Below, in pieces: positions 34,047-43,552 of a DNA stretch of 43,962 nucleotides. The first letter of the stretch is position 1, and every line of letters begins with the position of its first letter. The stretch comes from Acidobacteriota bacterium. Its GTDB lineage: Bacteria; Acidobacteriota; Blastocatellia; RBC074. Under the pieces are notes generated by a model that was given only the letters and a program-made list of their open reading frames with translations, made no database searches and was not told where the DNA came from. The position numbers were made by a program, and so were the translations under genes. The stretch spans positions 1-43,962 of the forward strand of contig JAJVID010000051.1 of the NCBI GenBank assembly GCA_022072205.1, written 5' to 3'.

Positions 34047-37000
34047 CTAGAACTGCACCCTCAGTGACATCGAAATCGTCCGGCGGCCACCGCTGTTCTC
34101 CTGGAAGTTGTAGAAGTTGCGGTTGTCCACGCTGATGCTGTTCGGAATGCCGAAGACCGGATGGTTGAAGGCGTTGAACATTTCGAGGCGGTATTGGAAA
34201 TTGACCCGCTCGGTGACTTGGAAAGTCTTGAAGACGCCGAAGTCGAAGGCTTCGGTTCGGTCGCCCGACTCCGTGTTCCGCGACAAGGTGCCGAAGGGCG
34301 TGCCGAACCTCATCGCCGAACCAGGGCCGTTGATGATGAACTGCACATCGTTCGGGCTGACCGGCGTGAACGTGCGGGGCGTCGCGTTCAAAGCCGACAT
34401 CAGATAATACCCGGTCGAACTTTGATTCAGGATTGGATTGCCGCCCTGCGAGCCGCAAAAGTTGTAGAAGATACAGGCGTCAATATCGGATATCGCCACG
34501 CTGCCCTTCGGAGCCTTGGGATTACCCGCGAAGGGACGAAATTGCGAAACGCCGAAGAAAGTGCCCAGGAATCCGGTATCTTCATACGGATTGCGGTTCA
34601 AAAGCTGGGTTGGCGTGAAGTGCGTGCCGCTCTGCACTCGGACGATGCCGTTGAACTGCCAGCCGCCGACCATACGTCCCAGAATGCCTTTCTGCTCGCG
34701 CATGAACGGCAAGTCCCAGATGAAGCTGCCCGTGAAGACGTGCGGCGCGTCAAAGCCGGAACGGCCACGCTCGATTCCCGTCAGCCCGAGCGGGTTTTGG
34801 GACACGGCGACGGAATTGCCATCCGCGAAGCTGAAAACCTCGCTCGAATTGTCCAGGTTCTTGCTCCAAGTGTAGGTCAGACCGTAAGTCCACTGACTGC
34901 GGAGACGCCCGTCATAACGCATCTGCAGCGAGTGGTAGATGTTCTGCGCGCCGTTGATGCGCTCGCGCGCCTGGCCGAACGGAAGGATGCGGCCATTGCA
35001 GGCGCCTTCATTGTCCCGTGTTCCGGCGACATCCGCGCAGGCCAGCGGCGTAGCGCCCGACGGCAACAGGCTCTTGAAGCTGGGGAAGTTGATGGCCTTG
35101 ACCGTGTTCGTCGCCGGGTCGTGATAGCTGCGGGGGAAGCCATTGACCAGATTGCCGATGAACGGATTCGAGTTGATCGACTGGAAGAGGCCGACACCGT
35201 GTGTGCCGACGTACCGGGCCTCGAAGACGTTGTTTCTCCAAAGCTCGCGCTGAATGCCGAACGACCATTGCTGGGAGTAGGGCGAGCGCATCCTGGAGTT
35301 GATCGTGGTGCGATTGAGCAGGCGCGGATCGAAGGTGTTGAAAGCGATGGCCCCGCTGGCCACGGCCGCCGCACGCACCTTATCGCCGGTCGGCGACGCG
35401 TTTGGCACTGCGGCGTTGGCTCCATTCAGGTCGGTCAAAAAGACCGTCGGCGCGGCAGTCGAGATGTTGAGCATCAGATTGTAGAAAGTCGCGTCATAGG
35501 CGATGCCGAAGCCGCCGCGCACCGTCGTCTTGTCGCTGCCGAACAGTTTGCCCATGAGTCCGCTGTCACGCCTCGGCGAGTAGACGAAGCCCACGCGCGG
35601 CGCCCAGTTGTTGCCGTCCGCCGGAATGCGCGGATTTGTGCGCGCTTCAATCGGCAGATTCTGCCGCCAGAAGGCTTCCGTCGGGATGCTTTCGCGCAGG
35701 AGAGTCACGTCGTTGAGCAGGTTGATCGGCTGCCCCGTGTACTCGTAGCGCAAACCGAGATTGAGCGTCAGGTTCGGACGAATGCGCCAGTCATCCTGGA
35801 AATAGTAGAACTGGTCCAGTTCGTCATAGCTGAGCGTCGCCGGTCCGAGCGCCACCGTCAGATTGGCGGGGGTGTTGTTCTGAAGTTGAGTGGTGTTGTC
35901 AAAGCGGTAGCTGCCATTGACGTTGGGCAGGAACGGCGCGATGTTCTTCAACTGCCTGAAATCGCCGCCGAACTTGACTTGATGATTGCCTGTGGTCCAG
36001 ACGACGTTATCGGTGTATTGGTAAGCCTCGACGGTGCGGCCCTGCGGCAGGTTGGTCGCCGGGCCGACAGTCAGCAAGCTCAGACCACCGACAGTGAAGT
36101 TGGGCGTGAGCAGGGCATGGGCTTTATCAATATCGTCGGGATGCGGAATCTGGCCTTTGCCGCCAGTAGTCCCGCCGCCGAAGAGCACGAAGAGCCGCGA
36201 GTAGTTGAAACGGAACTCGTTGTTGATGCGAGCGCCCATCGTCCAGTTCCATCCGCCACCGATTTGCTTGGATTGCGAGGGCTGATCGTAAGTCCAGCCG
36301 CGCACATCAACACCGACGTTGACGCCGGGCGAATCCTGCCAGAAGTAACGCCCCCAGACGCGATGCTTGTCGGTCAGATTGGCGTCGCCGCGGGCAGTGT
36401 ATTCATCTTGCCGCGCGCTCCGCGACACGAGTCGTTGCACCTGGGCCATTTCTACCACTGTGCTCCCGATTGTGACAGAGGGCAATGGCTTGCCTTGTAG
36501 CGAGGCGATAAAGTCCGGGCGGACGATAGGGTTACCCAGCGGCAAATTCAAGGCCGAAAAATCAGCGTAATACTGGATCGCGGCATTGTTCGGGAAGGCT
36601 GACTTCAAGGCCTGGATGCTGGCGGTCGTCGGCGCCAAGCCAGTCGTCCGCAGATCAGCGACGCCTGGGTTACGGCGGAAATAGCCGGTCGTGAAGAAGA
36701 AGACCTTGTTCTTGATAACCGGGCCGCCCACCGAATAGGTGAAGATGTTGTCGAGATTAGGAGCCGGATCCTTTTGTGTTCCACCACGCCTCTCGATGTT
36801 GGTCAGCGAATCGAAGTTCTTGCGATCCAGATGATCCCATCCGAGCGTGCCGTGAAACTGGTTGCCGCCGGATTTGCTGACGATGTTGACGATTGCGCCT
36901 TGATTGCGCCCGTACTCCGCCGAGAAATTGTTGGTGATGACCTGATATTCGGCGACGGTATCAGAGTTGCGCACGAAGTAGTTCGGGCCGCCGATTGACA

Positions 37001-37628
37001 GATCGTTGTTATCCACTCCGTCAATCGTGAAGTTGTTGGAACGCGTCCGCTGGCCGTTGGCCGAGAGCTGTGTCCCGTTGGCATTGACGTTGGCGCCGAT
37101 GCCGGTATTCACGCCCGGCGTGAGCAGCGCGATGCGATCCAATCCGCCGCCCGGCTGGTTGACCGGCAAATCTTCGATCTTGCGCTGGGAAAAAGTGGCC
37201 GAGATCTGCACCGTGTCTTTTTCGACCAGCGCCTCCGAACCGCCGGCAACCGTCACGACTTCGCTAATGGCGCCGGTTTCGAGCTTGACGTCCACCACAG
37301 CGTCCTTACCGACGGAGACCTCCACCTCTCTCACTTCCGATTTCTTGAAGCCGGATACTTCCACCACGACCGTGTAAAGGCCAGGCAAAATACGCGGAAT
37401 CGAATAGACGCCTTCGCCTGTAGTCGTCGTCTTTGTTTCCACACCGGTCGCCAGGTTCTTGGCGACCACAGTAGCGCTCGGCAAGGCGGCTCCGGTGGAG
37501 TCTGTGACCGCGCCGCGAATACCACCAGTCGCCGATTGAGCCAGCGCCGGTGACGAAAAGCTGAATAACGCCGCCACGACTATCAGAATCGCGGCAGCGT
37601 CTGATTTCATCTTGGGAATGTGGAACAT
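34047..37628 (-). CDS. Oar-like TonB-dependent receptor 1 with carboxypeptidase regulatory-like domain
   Basis: A 1193-residue outer-membrane protein. A signal peptide covers about residues 1-30 (AILIVVAALFSFSSPALAQ). A carboxypeptidase-regulatory-like Ig fold follows (about 33-115: GGIRGAVTDSTGAALPSATVV, YSIPRILPGLYTVVVEVSGF). Then comes a plug domain (VQISATFSQRKIEDLPVN, NNFTIDGVDNND, YGRNQGAIVNIVSKSGGNQFHG) and a large beta-barrel (LRYEYTGQP, FNYSRLF, GGWQFNGIVRVQSG). The final strand ends RTISMSLRVQF, with the terminal Phe required for outer-membrane insertion. Ligand unknown; such receptors in Acidobacteriota are thought to take up polymers or chelates. GGAGG precedes the ATG. Its C-terminal end is duplicated at 33715-33942. 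Confidence 0.95.
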   Translation of the reverse strand: MFHIPKMKSDAAAILIVVAALFSFSSPALAQSATGGIRGAVTDSTGAALPSATVVAKNLATGVETKTTTTGEGVYSIPRILPGLYTVVVEVSGFKKSEVREVEVSVGKDAVVDVKLETGAISEVVTVAGGSEALVEKDTVQISATFSQRKIEDLPVNQPGGGLDRIALLTPGVNTGIGANVNANGTQLSANGQRTRSNNFTIDGVDNNDLSIGGPNYFVRNSDTVAEYQVITNNFSAEYGRNQGAIVNIVSKSGGNQFHGTLGWDHLDRKNFDSLTNIERRGGTQKDPAPNLDNIFTYSVGGPVIKNKVFFFTTGYFRRNPGVADLRTTGLAPTTASIQALKSAFPNNAAIQYYADFSALNLPLGNPIVRPDFIASLQGKPLPSVTIGSTVVEMAQVQRLVSRSARQDEYTARGDANLTDKHRVWGRYFWQDSPGVNVGVDVRGWTYDQPSQSKQIGGGWNWTMGARINNEFRFNYSRLFVLFGGGTTGGKGQIPHPDDIDKAHALLTPNFTVGGLSLLTVGPATNLPQGRTVEAYQYTDNVVWTTGNHQVKFGGDFRQLKNIAPFLPNVNGSYRFDNTTQLQNNTPANLTVALGPATLSYDELDQFYYFQDDWRIRPNLTLNLGLRYEYTGQPINLLNDVTLLRESIPTEAFWRQNLPIEARTNPRIPADGNNWAPRVGFVYSPRRDSGLMGKLFGSDKTTVRGGFGIAYDATFYNLMLNISTAAPTVFLTDLNGANAAVPNASPTGDKVRAAAVASGAIAFNTFDPRLLNRTTINSRMRSPYSQQWSFGIQRELWRNNVFEARYVGTHGVGLFQSINSNPFIGNLVNGFPRSYHDPATNTVKAINFPSFKSLLPSGATPLACADVAGTRDNEGACNGRILPFGQARERINGAQNIYHSLQMRYDGRLRSQWTYGLTYTWSKNLDNSSEVFSFADGNSVAVSQNPLGLTGIERGRSGFDAPHVFTGSFIWDLPFMREQKGILGRMVGGWQFNGIVRVQSGTHFTPTQLLNRNPYEDTGFLGTFFGVSQFRPFAGNPKAPKGSVAISDIDACIFYNFCGSQGGNPILNQSSTGYYLMSALNATPRTFTPVSPNDVQFIINGPGSAMRFGTPFGTLSRNTESGDRTEAFDFGVFKTFQVTERVNFQYRLEMFNAFNHPVFGIPNSISVDNRNFYNFQENSGGRRTISMSLRVQF

Positions 37629-38067
37629 ATATTCCTCCTGAATGGTTGGTTGATTGGGAGAGTAGCCTGATTACGCAGGCTTGCTTTAACCAACACCGCG
37701 CCTGGTGTTGAACGCGAAAGGAGCGCCGAATGAGCGCCTGTCCGCTTCATCCGGAGTGGATGCGGAGGCAGGTGTCATTGCGCGTGTTGAAGGCCGTCAA
37801 AGGCTGGCCTTTCCGACATCCCCACAAAGCTTTTCTCGAATAAATCTGTTATTGATTCAGGTGTGATTGGGCAACAGGAGCTTTGCCTCGTTGAAGAACG
37901 GGCGGATGGTACAACAGGAGAGCATGCGCTTCAAGGTTATTGGATAAAAACTGGTAGGCGACCAACTCAACGGCGAGAGCAATCCAAATTAGCGGCATAC
38001 GACTCCGCCGCGACAGTCATTGGCGCCTGTGAGCGAATATATTAGCGAGCCTGGCCCCCCCCGATGT
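37629..38067. other. 439-nt intergenic region with a short palindrome upstream of receptor 1
   Basis: It contains CAACACC (37691-37697) and GGTGTTG (37704-37710), a 7-bp palindrome 63 nt before the receptor start that could be an operator or part of the 5' leader. A run of eight C lies near 38053-38060, directly before the HEPN gene's 3' end. A 60-codon plus-strand frame (37863-38045) has no recognisable signature and is not called. Confidence 0.45.
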
Positions 38068-38457
38068 TCAGACGAGCGCCGAAATCGCAGCGATCAATTC
38101 CTGAGCGGTTGAGATGGCGTCGTCTATCTCAGCTTCGGTCACGGTGAAAGGCGAGGAAATCGGGTAACGCGTTTCCACATTGAAGGAGTTGAAATTCGCC
38201 AGCCTGAGTTCAAATGCGGAAAGAACGGGTTCGATAGCGCTGGCTTCAGTCAGCAACCCCAAAACATCATGGCGGAAAGAGCGATAAGGAACACCATGTT
38301 TGATCAGCAAAGCTTTGAGCGATTTCTCCGCTGACTGAGCGGCAAAATATACTGCTTGTTCAAGCAGAGGTGGGGAGGCCGAGCGCAACACGCCCGCCGA
38401 TCGCAGATCAGCTTGCGCTTTGGCCACCCACTCAGCAGGAATAATGCTATCCGGCAT
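38068..38457 (-). CDS. HEPN-domain protein (partner of MNT nucleotidyltransferase)
   Basis: A 129-residue helical protein of the HEPN superfamily. The first helix contains WVAKAQADLRSAGVLRS, the second AVYFAAQSAEKSLKALLIKHG, and the motif RSFRHDVLGLL lies at 59-69. HEPN toxins of this type cleave RNA through an Arg and His in the motif; here R59/R62 and H63 are the candidates. The start overlaps the end of the MNT gene by 11 nt, so translation is coupled. It is the second gene of the pair. A regulatory or toxin role is inferred from family knowledge. Confidence 0.85.
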   Translation of the reverse strand: MPDSIIPAEWVAKAQADLRSAGVLRSASPPLLEQAVYFAAQSAEKSLKALLIKHGVPYRSFRHDVLGLLTEASAIEPVLSAFELRLANFNSFNVETRYPISSPFTVTEAEIDDAISTAQELIAAISALV

Positions 38458-38857
38458 AAAGCACTCTTCCTTCCCGCAAAATGTCGTCCACGATGAAAGG
38501 GTCGCCCAGCGAGATTGACCGCCGCATGTCGTCTTCGCTGCGCACGATGATGTCGAGCGGGATCAAATGTCTGACCAGCGCGACTGAGATAGCGCGCCTT
38601 TTCGCGTCGCGTTCCTCGGCTGATCCGGGGACGATGACGAACAGGTCAACGTCGCTGTCCTCGCGCTCCTCATTGCGCGCGCGCGAGCCGAAGAGGATCA
38701 CGCGGGTCGCTCCGCTGACGGCGACGATGCGCCGCACCAGAGCCGCCAGGAAACGTTCGTCCACCTGGCGGCTGGCGCTGATGATTTCCTGATCGCCGGA
38801 TTCATCCGCCAGAAGAAGTTCCCGGTCTGGCCATTGTCTTGAATCGCTGGATGCCAT
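38447..38857 (-). CDS. MNT-type nucleotidyltransferase (antitoxin partner of HEPN)
   Basis: A 136-residue minimal nucleotidyltransferase. The signature ILFGSRARNEEREDSDVDLFVIV carries GS at 57-58 and D69 and D71 as metal ligands. Family members paired with HEPN proteins can adenylylate the HEPN partner and silence it. The order here is MNT then HEPN, with an 11-nt overlap. The ATG at 38857 lacks a strong ribosome site (GTGAG only), and an alternative start inside the first 20 codons is possible. The pair is flanked by unrelated genes. Confidence 0.87.
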   Translation of the reverse strand: MASSDSRQWPDRELLLADESGDQEIISASRQVDERFLAALVRRIVAVSGATRVILFGSRARNEEREDSDVDLFVIVPGSAEERDAKRRAISVALVRHLIPLDIIVRSEDDMRRSISLGDPFIVDDILREGRVLYAG

Positions 38858-38929
38858 AACAACTCACGCCCTCGGGACGGATTTTAGCAACTTTGTTTCA
38901 GAGCCGCGAGCGATGGAGATATACGGCTT

Positions 38930-39685
38930 TCAATAAACCACCACGTTGTTGATCGTCATCTTGTCGGCCTTGAATTCAATCAGGACTCGCGCCTCGCCTT
39001 CATTTCCGACGCGCGGGTGTTTGAATTCGAGCTTGATTGATTTGTCTTTCGGGCCGATCAGAGGCTGGCCATTGATCTGTCGCGGGAAGACGAGTTGGAA
39101 CTCGCGGCCCGCGCCGGTGGAAGCCGTGTACCGGAGGGGTTGAATCTTCTGGCCGTTCGAGGCGATCAGAGAGGTGGTGTTCTTGATCGTCTCAGTCGTC
39201 TGGTTGTGCCAGTACTGGGCCAGTTCGCGGTCGTAAACCTGCACGCTCGCGCTGTAACGGACATGAACCATGATCGTCTCGTTGAAATCGGCGGAAAGGA
39301 ACTTCCCCGCCCGCTCGTCGAATTCCTGTTTCTTGTCGGGAGCCATCAGGTCATATTTTTCGGCGATCATCTGCTGCCGCACCATAGCCTGGCGAATCGG
39401 CAGGGCCGAACGTAGCTGGATCTGATAGCCCATCCTCGAACTCGGAGCGCGCTCCCGCTCGCCAGTCGCAGGCTGTCCGCCCGGCATGCTGGATGATTGC
39501 AGCGTCTCGATGAAGACCTGTTTGAGCGTGTAGTCCCGCGCCCACGGAGAATCGTCCAGCAGCTTCTTGCACTCCTTCTCCGTCCACTGCTTGTAATCCT
39601 TCGTTTGCCAGAAATCTTTCGATTGCGCCGCGGCGATCACTCCGAGCAGCGCGATTAGCGAGAAAGTCGCAAGTCTGTTGCTCAT
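38930..39685 (-). CDS. Secreted hypothetical protein of acidobacterial type
   Basis: A 251-residue protein with a signal peptide (about 1-21, LATFSLIALLGVIAAAQS). The mature part begins DFWQTKDYKQWTEKECKKLLDDSPWARDY, a WT.KEC...L..SPWA motif I recall from many uncharacterised acidobacterial exported proteins. An RQ-rich helical part (RQAMVRQQMIAEKYDLM) and a beta-rich C-terminus (FQLVFPRQINGQPLIG, IKLEFKHPRVG, RVLIEFKADKM) follow. No function is known to me. AGGAG lies 8 nt before the ATG, and the terminator of the upstream receptor ends directly against this ribosome site. Confidence 0.8.
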   Translation of the reverse strand: MSNRLATFSLIALLGVIAAAQSKDFWQTKDYKQWTEKECKKLLDDSPWARDYTLKQVFIETLQSSSMPGGQPATGERERAPSSRMGYQIQLRSALPIRQAMVRQQMIAEKYDLMAPDKKQEFDERAGKFLSADFNETIMVHVRYSASVQVYDRELAQYWHNQTTETIKNTTSLIASNGQKIQPLRYTASTGAGREFQLVFPRQINGQPLIGPKDKSIKLEFKHPRVGNEGEARVLIEFKADKMTINNVVVY

Positions 39686-39697
39686 AACGCATCTCCT

Positions 39698-39742
39698 AAA
39701 AAAGCCGCAACCCCTGATGCGGATTCAGGGATTGCGGCTTTG
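39698..39742 (-). terminator. Intrinsic terminator of receptor 2
   Basis: On the minus strand AAAGCCGCAATCCCTGA (39741-39725) pairs with TCAGGGGTTGCGGCTTT (39717-39701), 17 bp with one mismatch, followed by a T6 tract. It is 38 nt downstream of the receptor-2 stop. The T-tract abuts the TAGGAG ribosome site of the next gene (ATG 39685), so read-through would be needed for that gene unless it has its own promoter. Confidence 0.87.
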
Positions 39743-39778
39743 AAATTACTGCGTCACGCGAAGCGACGCGGATCGGTT

Positions 39779-42700
39779 TTAGAAATCGAACCGCGCGCCG
39801 ATCTGCACACGGCGCGGCCCGATGTACGGCACGCCTTGCGTGAATTGCGAACTGATCACGCCGAAGGCCGCCGGGTTCTGGAGGCTCAGCCCCGGATCGT
39901 TGAAGATCACGTGGTTGAACACGTTGAGGAAGTCGAAGGACAAACTGAAGTTGACCTTCTCGGTGATCTTAGTCTCTTTCGACAGCGACAGGTCGAAGAA
40001 CCAGCGGTTCAAACCTCGCAGCACGCCGCGACCATCGCGCGTATCCTGCGAGATCAAAAGGCGGCGGAAGCTGTTGAAAGCCTGTTCGGGGCTGCTGAAG
40101 AGATTCAGCCCGGAACCCCGTCGCGCCGGATCGCCGGTGACGCCGATATTGTTCGATCCGTTGACGCCGTTAAAGACGCCAGTGCCGTTGACGATGCTGC
40201 GAGTCTGGATCGCGCCGGCCGTAGGGCCAAAGATCGCGCCGCCGCCGAAGGCTTGAGCGCTCTGGGTGACCGACAACGGGAATCCGCTGTGCGCCAGGAA
40301 GATGCCCGACACCGCCCATCCTCCGATCAGCTTGTTGATCACCGCGTTGTTCGCATCCAGAAAACGATTCTTGCCGAATGGCAGTTCATACGATCCGTTG
40401 ACGTTGAACAGGTGGCGCAGGTCGAACAGCGACGGCCCGTAATCGTAGCCGGGGAAGAAGCTGGATTGATACTGTGACACGTTGTTCTGCGTGAAGGTGG
40501 TTGATTCATCCAGCGATTTCGAGAGCGTGTAGTTCGCGTCGAAGGTCAGCCCCTGCGAGAACCGCTTGCGCACGGTGACGACCAGCCCGTGATAGTTCGA
40601 GATTGCGCCCGAATGGCGCACGAACAGATCTAGCGATTGCAGGTTGGTGAGCACAGGGCCATTCGGACCCAATGCTCCGGCATCCAGAAAAGTCTGGAAG
40701 ATGTTGCTCACATTGCCGTTGATGAAATCGGCGGCCAGGGTGGCGGCGAGTGTCTTGGTCGCATTCGCGCCGTAAAGGTTCTCGAAATAAGGCTGCGCCT
40801 GCAACCCGGCGGCTCCAACGCCGCCCGGACGCAAAGCGAGAGCAACAGCGTCGAAAGCCTGCGCGAAGGTCTGCCCCGAACGCGGGTCTTTGTGGAAGAA
40901 CGGCGCCGAGTTCAGATTGCCGTTGATGTACAACTGACGAGCGAAGCGCCCGATGTAGCCGACTTCGACCAGCATGCGCCAGGGCATCTCGCGTTGAATC
41001 GTGAAATCCACAACGTGATTGCGCGGAACTTTGATGAAGGGATCAACCGAAAACGACAACGTTTCGCCAAACGGCTTGGTCGGCACAATCGGCGGCTGCA
41101 CCTGTTGCGGCGCGGTCGGCAGCGGGATCGCGCCGTCAACTCCGATCCGGTACGGCTGGCCCGCCGCGTTGCGCGGGCCGTTGACGCTGACCGTTTGCGC
41201 GAAGCCCACACCGAGCGTCGGGATGATGATCGTCTGCACCGTGTTGGTGCGGTCGAAGACCAGCGAATAACCGCCGCGCACCACCGTCTGCCGGTCGCCG
41301 AACATCTTGCCGAACAATCCAGACCTGAACGACGGATTCCACGCCATCGAGAAACGCGGCGAGAAGTTCGAGTAGTCCGTGTCGTAGGCAGTCTCGCGTC
41401 CGGCATCCTTAAGCGGCAGGTAGGCGATGTCGGGGTTGTAGACCTGACCGGCCTGCGACGCCGCCAGTTTGTCGCGCAGATACTTCTTGTAGTTGACCAG
41501 GTCGTTCGTCCCCTTGAAGACGATCACAGTCTGCTTGCCCGAATCCTCAATCGGCGGCTCCTGCCAGTTGTAGTTCAAACCGTAGGTGATGGTCAGCGAT
41601 GGTTTCCATCGCCACGTGTCCTGGAAGTAGAACTCCCAGGCCTTGAGCGTCGAGAAGGTGAGCAACCCAGTGCCGAGCGGTTGGAGTTTCAGACCAGCGT
41701 CGCGCGTGATCAACGACGGAACCGTGCTGACGAAGCCGAGCAACCCGGCGTACAGCGTATTGTAGCGACCAACGTCGGCTGCCTGCAGGCAGTTGGTCGT
41801 GATCGGGTTGGGCTTGTTCGGATCAGGCTGGCAGAGCGCTGGACGTTGCGTGGCGGGGATGGTCACGAATCCACCGGTCGTGCTGACTTCGGCGACCGGA
41901 GTGGTGATCGAGCCGATGACCTTATCGTCGCGGTAATCTATCGAGCGGATGCGGCGAATATTGCCGCCCATCTGCATGTTGTGCGACCCCTTGATCCAGG
42001 TCAGCGTGTCCGACCACTGATAAATGTTGACCGTGCGATACTGATTGCGCGCGCGCTGTGTATCCACGTCAACGATGTCGTCAACAACGGTACCGCCGAA
42101 ATTGATCGCTGCGTTCAGCCCGACCATCGGTTGGGGCGAAATCACGTTAAAGCCGAGCCGGTCGTGGAGCCAACTGAAGCGCGCCTCGTTGGTGATGTTC
42201 GGCGCCAGCACGCCGGTCAGTGTGGCGACGGCGTTGCGCGGACGCGAGGGGAAGTTGTTGGTTCCGGCCAGGGTTCTGAGGTCAACCTGATTGGCTGCGT
42301 TTTGGAGCACGCGGTCGGCCTGGAACTTACCGCTGAAATTCCACTTCTCAGTGAACTTGTGGTCAATCTTGACCAGGCCGAAATCGTCGCGCGTATTGAG
42401 CGGAGCGTTGAAGACCAGGCCTGCGGTGTTGAGTCCGTCGCCTTGCGTAAAATCGTTCGGCGCGGGATAGAGCCGCAGGTATTCGAGCATCTTCGGATTG
42501 ACGCCGAGGTCGCGCCCTCCATTAGCGGTGGAATCGAAGCCTTTGATCGCGTTCTGGTCGTAAGTTTGCACCTGCCCACTGGCGTCGCGGAAGCGCAGGA
42601 TACCCTGTTTGAGCGTATCGGTCGGCACGAACCGCGTTACCTGAGCCGGGCTGGGATTGCGGCGCCCCTCGTAAGCCAGAAAGAAGAACGTCTTGTTCTT

Positions 42701-43552
42701 CCAGATCGGCCCGCCCACTGTCCCGCCGAAGCGGTTGTCGAGATGGAAGGGACGTTTGAGGCCGAGCCGGTTGTTGGTCCAGGAATTGGCGTTGAGCGCA
42801 TTGTCCTGATGATACCAATAACCCGATCCGTGAATGTCGTTGGTGCCGCTCTTGCTGACCAGAGTGATCTGGCCGCCCGCGCCGCGCCCGAACGTGGCGT
42901 TGGCGTTGGCCGATGTGCCGCGAAATTCCTCGACCGTGTCAATCGGCACGGGCATCACCGTGCGGAAGGTCTGACCGATCACGTTGTCGGAAACGTCCAC
43001 GCCGTCGAGCTGGATGACGGATTGATCGGCGCGCGAGCCTGAGAACTGGCCGCCCGGCGTCACCGCAGGCTGCAACGAGAAGAGCGTGTTGACCTGGCGG
43101 TTGACGTTCGGCAACCGCTTCAACCGGGTTTCGTCCATGACGCTGCCGATGCTGGAGTCGGCGGTCTGCAACTGCGCTTCGACTCCGGCTGTAACCTGCA
43201 CGACTTCGCCGACCGCGCCGACTTCAAGCGCCACATTGACTGTCGCCACAATCGTCGCTGAAGCCTGAATGTCGGTGACAACTTTGGTCTTGAACCCCTG
43301 CGCGTTGACCGTGACCTTGAGCAGGCCTGGTTGCACAGCGTAAAAACTATACTGCCCTTCGGAGTTGGTCGTCGCGGTTCGTTCGGTGTTGGTCGCCGCG
43401 TCGGTCAGCTTGACGGTGGCATTGGCGACCGCTGCGCCGTTGGGGTCGGTGACCGTTCCGGAGACGGTCGTCGTCGTCGCCGTTTGCGCCAGAGCGACTA
43501 GAGGTGTGAGGGCTATTAGCATCAGCCACAAAACTGCTGCACGGAAACGCAT
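39779..43552 (-). CDS. Oar-like TonB-dependent receptor 2 with carboxypeptidase regulatory-like domain
   Basis: A 1257-residue outer-membrane protein, diverged from receptor 1. A signal peptide covers about residues 1-22 (VLWLMLIALTPLVALAQ). A carboxypeptidase-regulatory-like domain follows (VSGTVTDPNGAAVANATVKL, GQYSFYAVQPGLLKVTVNAQGF). The plug contains DETRLKRLPNVNRQVNTLFSL, VIQLDGVDVSDNVIG, and AGGQITLVSKSGTNDIHG; the barrel ends VGARFDF-like QIGARFDF with terminal Phe. Length and order match acidobacterial Oar-type receptors. GAGGAGG lies upstream of the ATG. A terminator follows the stop. Ligand unknown. Confidence 0.95.
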   Translation of the reverse strand: MRFRAAVLWLMLIALTPLVALAQTATTTTVSGTVTDPNGAAVANATVKLTDAATNTERTATTNSEGQYSFYAVQPGLLKVTVNAQGFKTKVVTDIQASATIVATVNVALEVGAVGEVVQVTAGVEAQLQTADSSIGSVMDETRLKRLPNVNRQVNTLFSLQPAVTPGGQFSGSRADQSVIQLDGVDVSDNVIGQTFRTVMPVPIDTVEEFRGTSANANATFGRGAGGQITLVSKSGTNDIHGSGYWYHQDNALNANSWTNNRLGLKRPFHLDNRFGGTVGGPIWKNKTFFFLAYEGRRNPSPAQVTRFVPTDTLKQGILRFRDASGQVQTYDQNAIKGFDSTANGGRDLGVNPKMLEYLRLYPAPNDFTQGDGLNTAGLVFNAPLNTRDDFGLVKIDHKFTEKWNFSGKFQADRVLQNAANQVDLRTLAGTNNFPSRPRNAVATLTGVLAPNITNEARFSWLHDRLGFNVISPQPMVGLNAAINFGGTVVDDIVDVDTQRARNQYRTVNIYQWSDTLTWIKGSHNMQMGGNIRRIRSIDYRDDKVIGSITTPVAEVSTTGGFVTIPATQRPALCQPDPNKPNPITTNCLQAADVGRYNTLYAGLLGFVSTVPSLITRDAGLKLQPLGTGLLTFSTLKAWEFYFQDTWRWKPSLTITYGLNYNWQEPPIEDSGKQTVIVFKGTNDLVNYKKYLRDKLAASQAGQVYNPDIAYLPLKDAGRETAYDTDYSNFSPRFSMAWNPSFRSGLFGKMFGDRQTVVRGGYSLVFDRTNTVQTIIIPTLGVGFAQTVSVNGPRNAAGQPYRIGVDGAIPLPTAPQQVQPPIVPTKPFGETLSFSVDPFIKVPRNHVVDFTIQREMPWRMLVEVGYIGRFARQLYINGNLNSAPFFHKDPRSGQTFAQAFDAVALALRPGGVGAAGLQAQPYFENLYGANATKTLAATLAADFINGNVSNIFQTFLDAGALGPNGPVLTNLQSLDLFVRHSGAISNYHGLVVTVRKRFSQGLTFDANYTLSKSLDESTTFTQNNVSQYQSSFFPGYDYGPSLFDLRHLFNVNGSYELPFGKNRFLDANNAVINKLIGGWAVSGIFLAHSGFPLSVTQSAQAFGGGAIFGPTAGAIQTRSIVNGTGVFNGVNGSNNIGVTGDPARRGSGLNLFSSPEQAFNSFRRLLISQDTRDGRGVLRGLNRWFFDLSLSKETKITEKVNFSLSFDFLNVFNHVIFNDPGLSLQNPAAFGVISSQFTQGVPYIGPRRVQIGARFDF

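Noticed and set aside
34161..36500. 779-codon plus-strand frame opposite receptor 1
   Set aside because: A GC-rich antisense frame with Arg/Ala-rich composition; the receptor on the other strand is certain.
37863..38045. 60-codon plus-strand frame upstream of receptor 1
   Set aside because: No ribosome site, no recognisable domain and no support from context.
40637..43042. 801-codon plus-strand frame opposite receptor 2
   Set aside because: Same reason as the frame opposite receptor 1: codon bias of the true gene opens the antisense frame.
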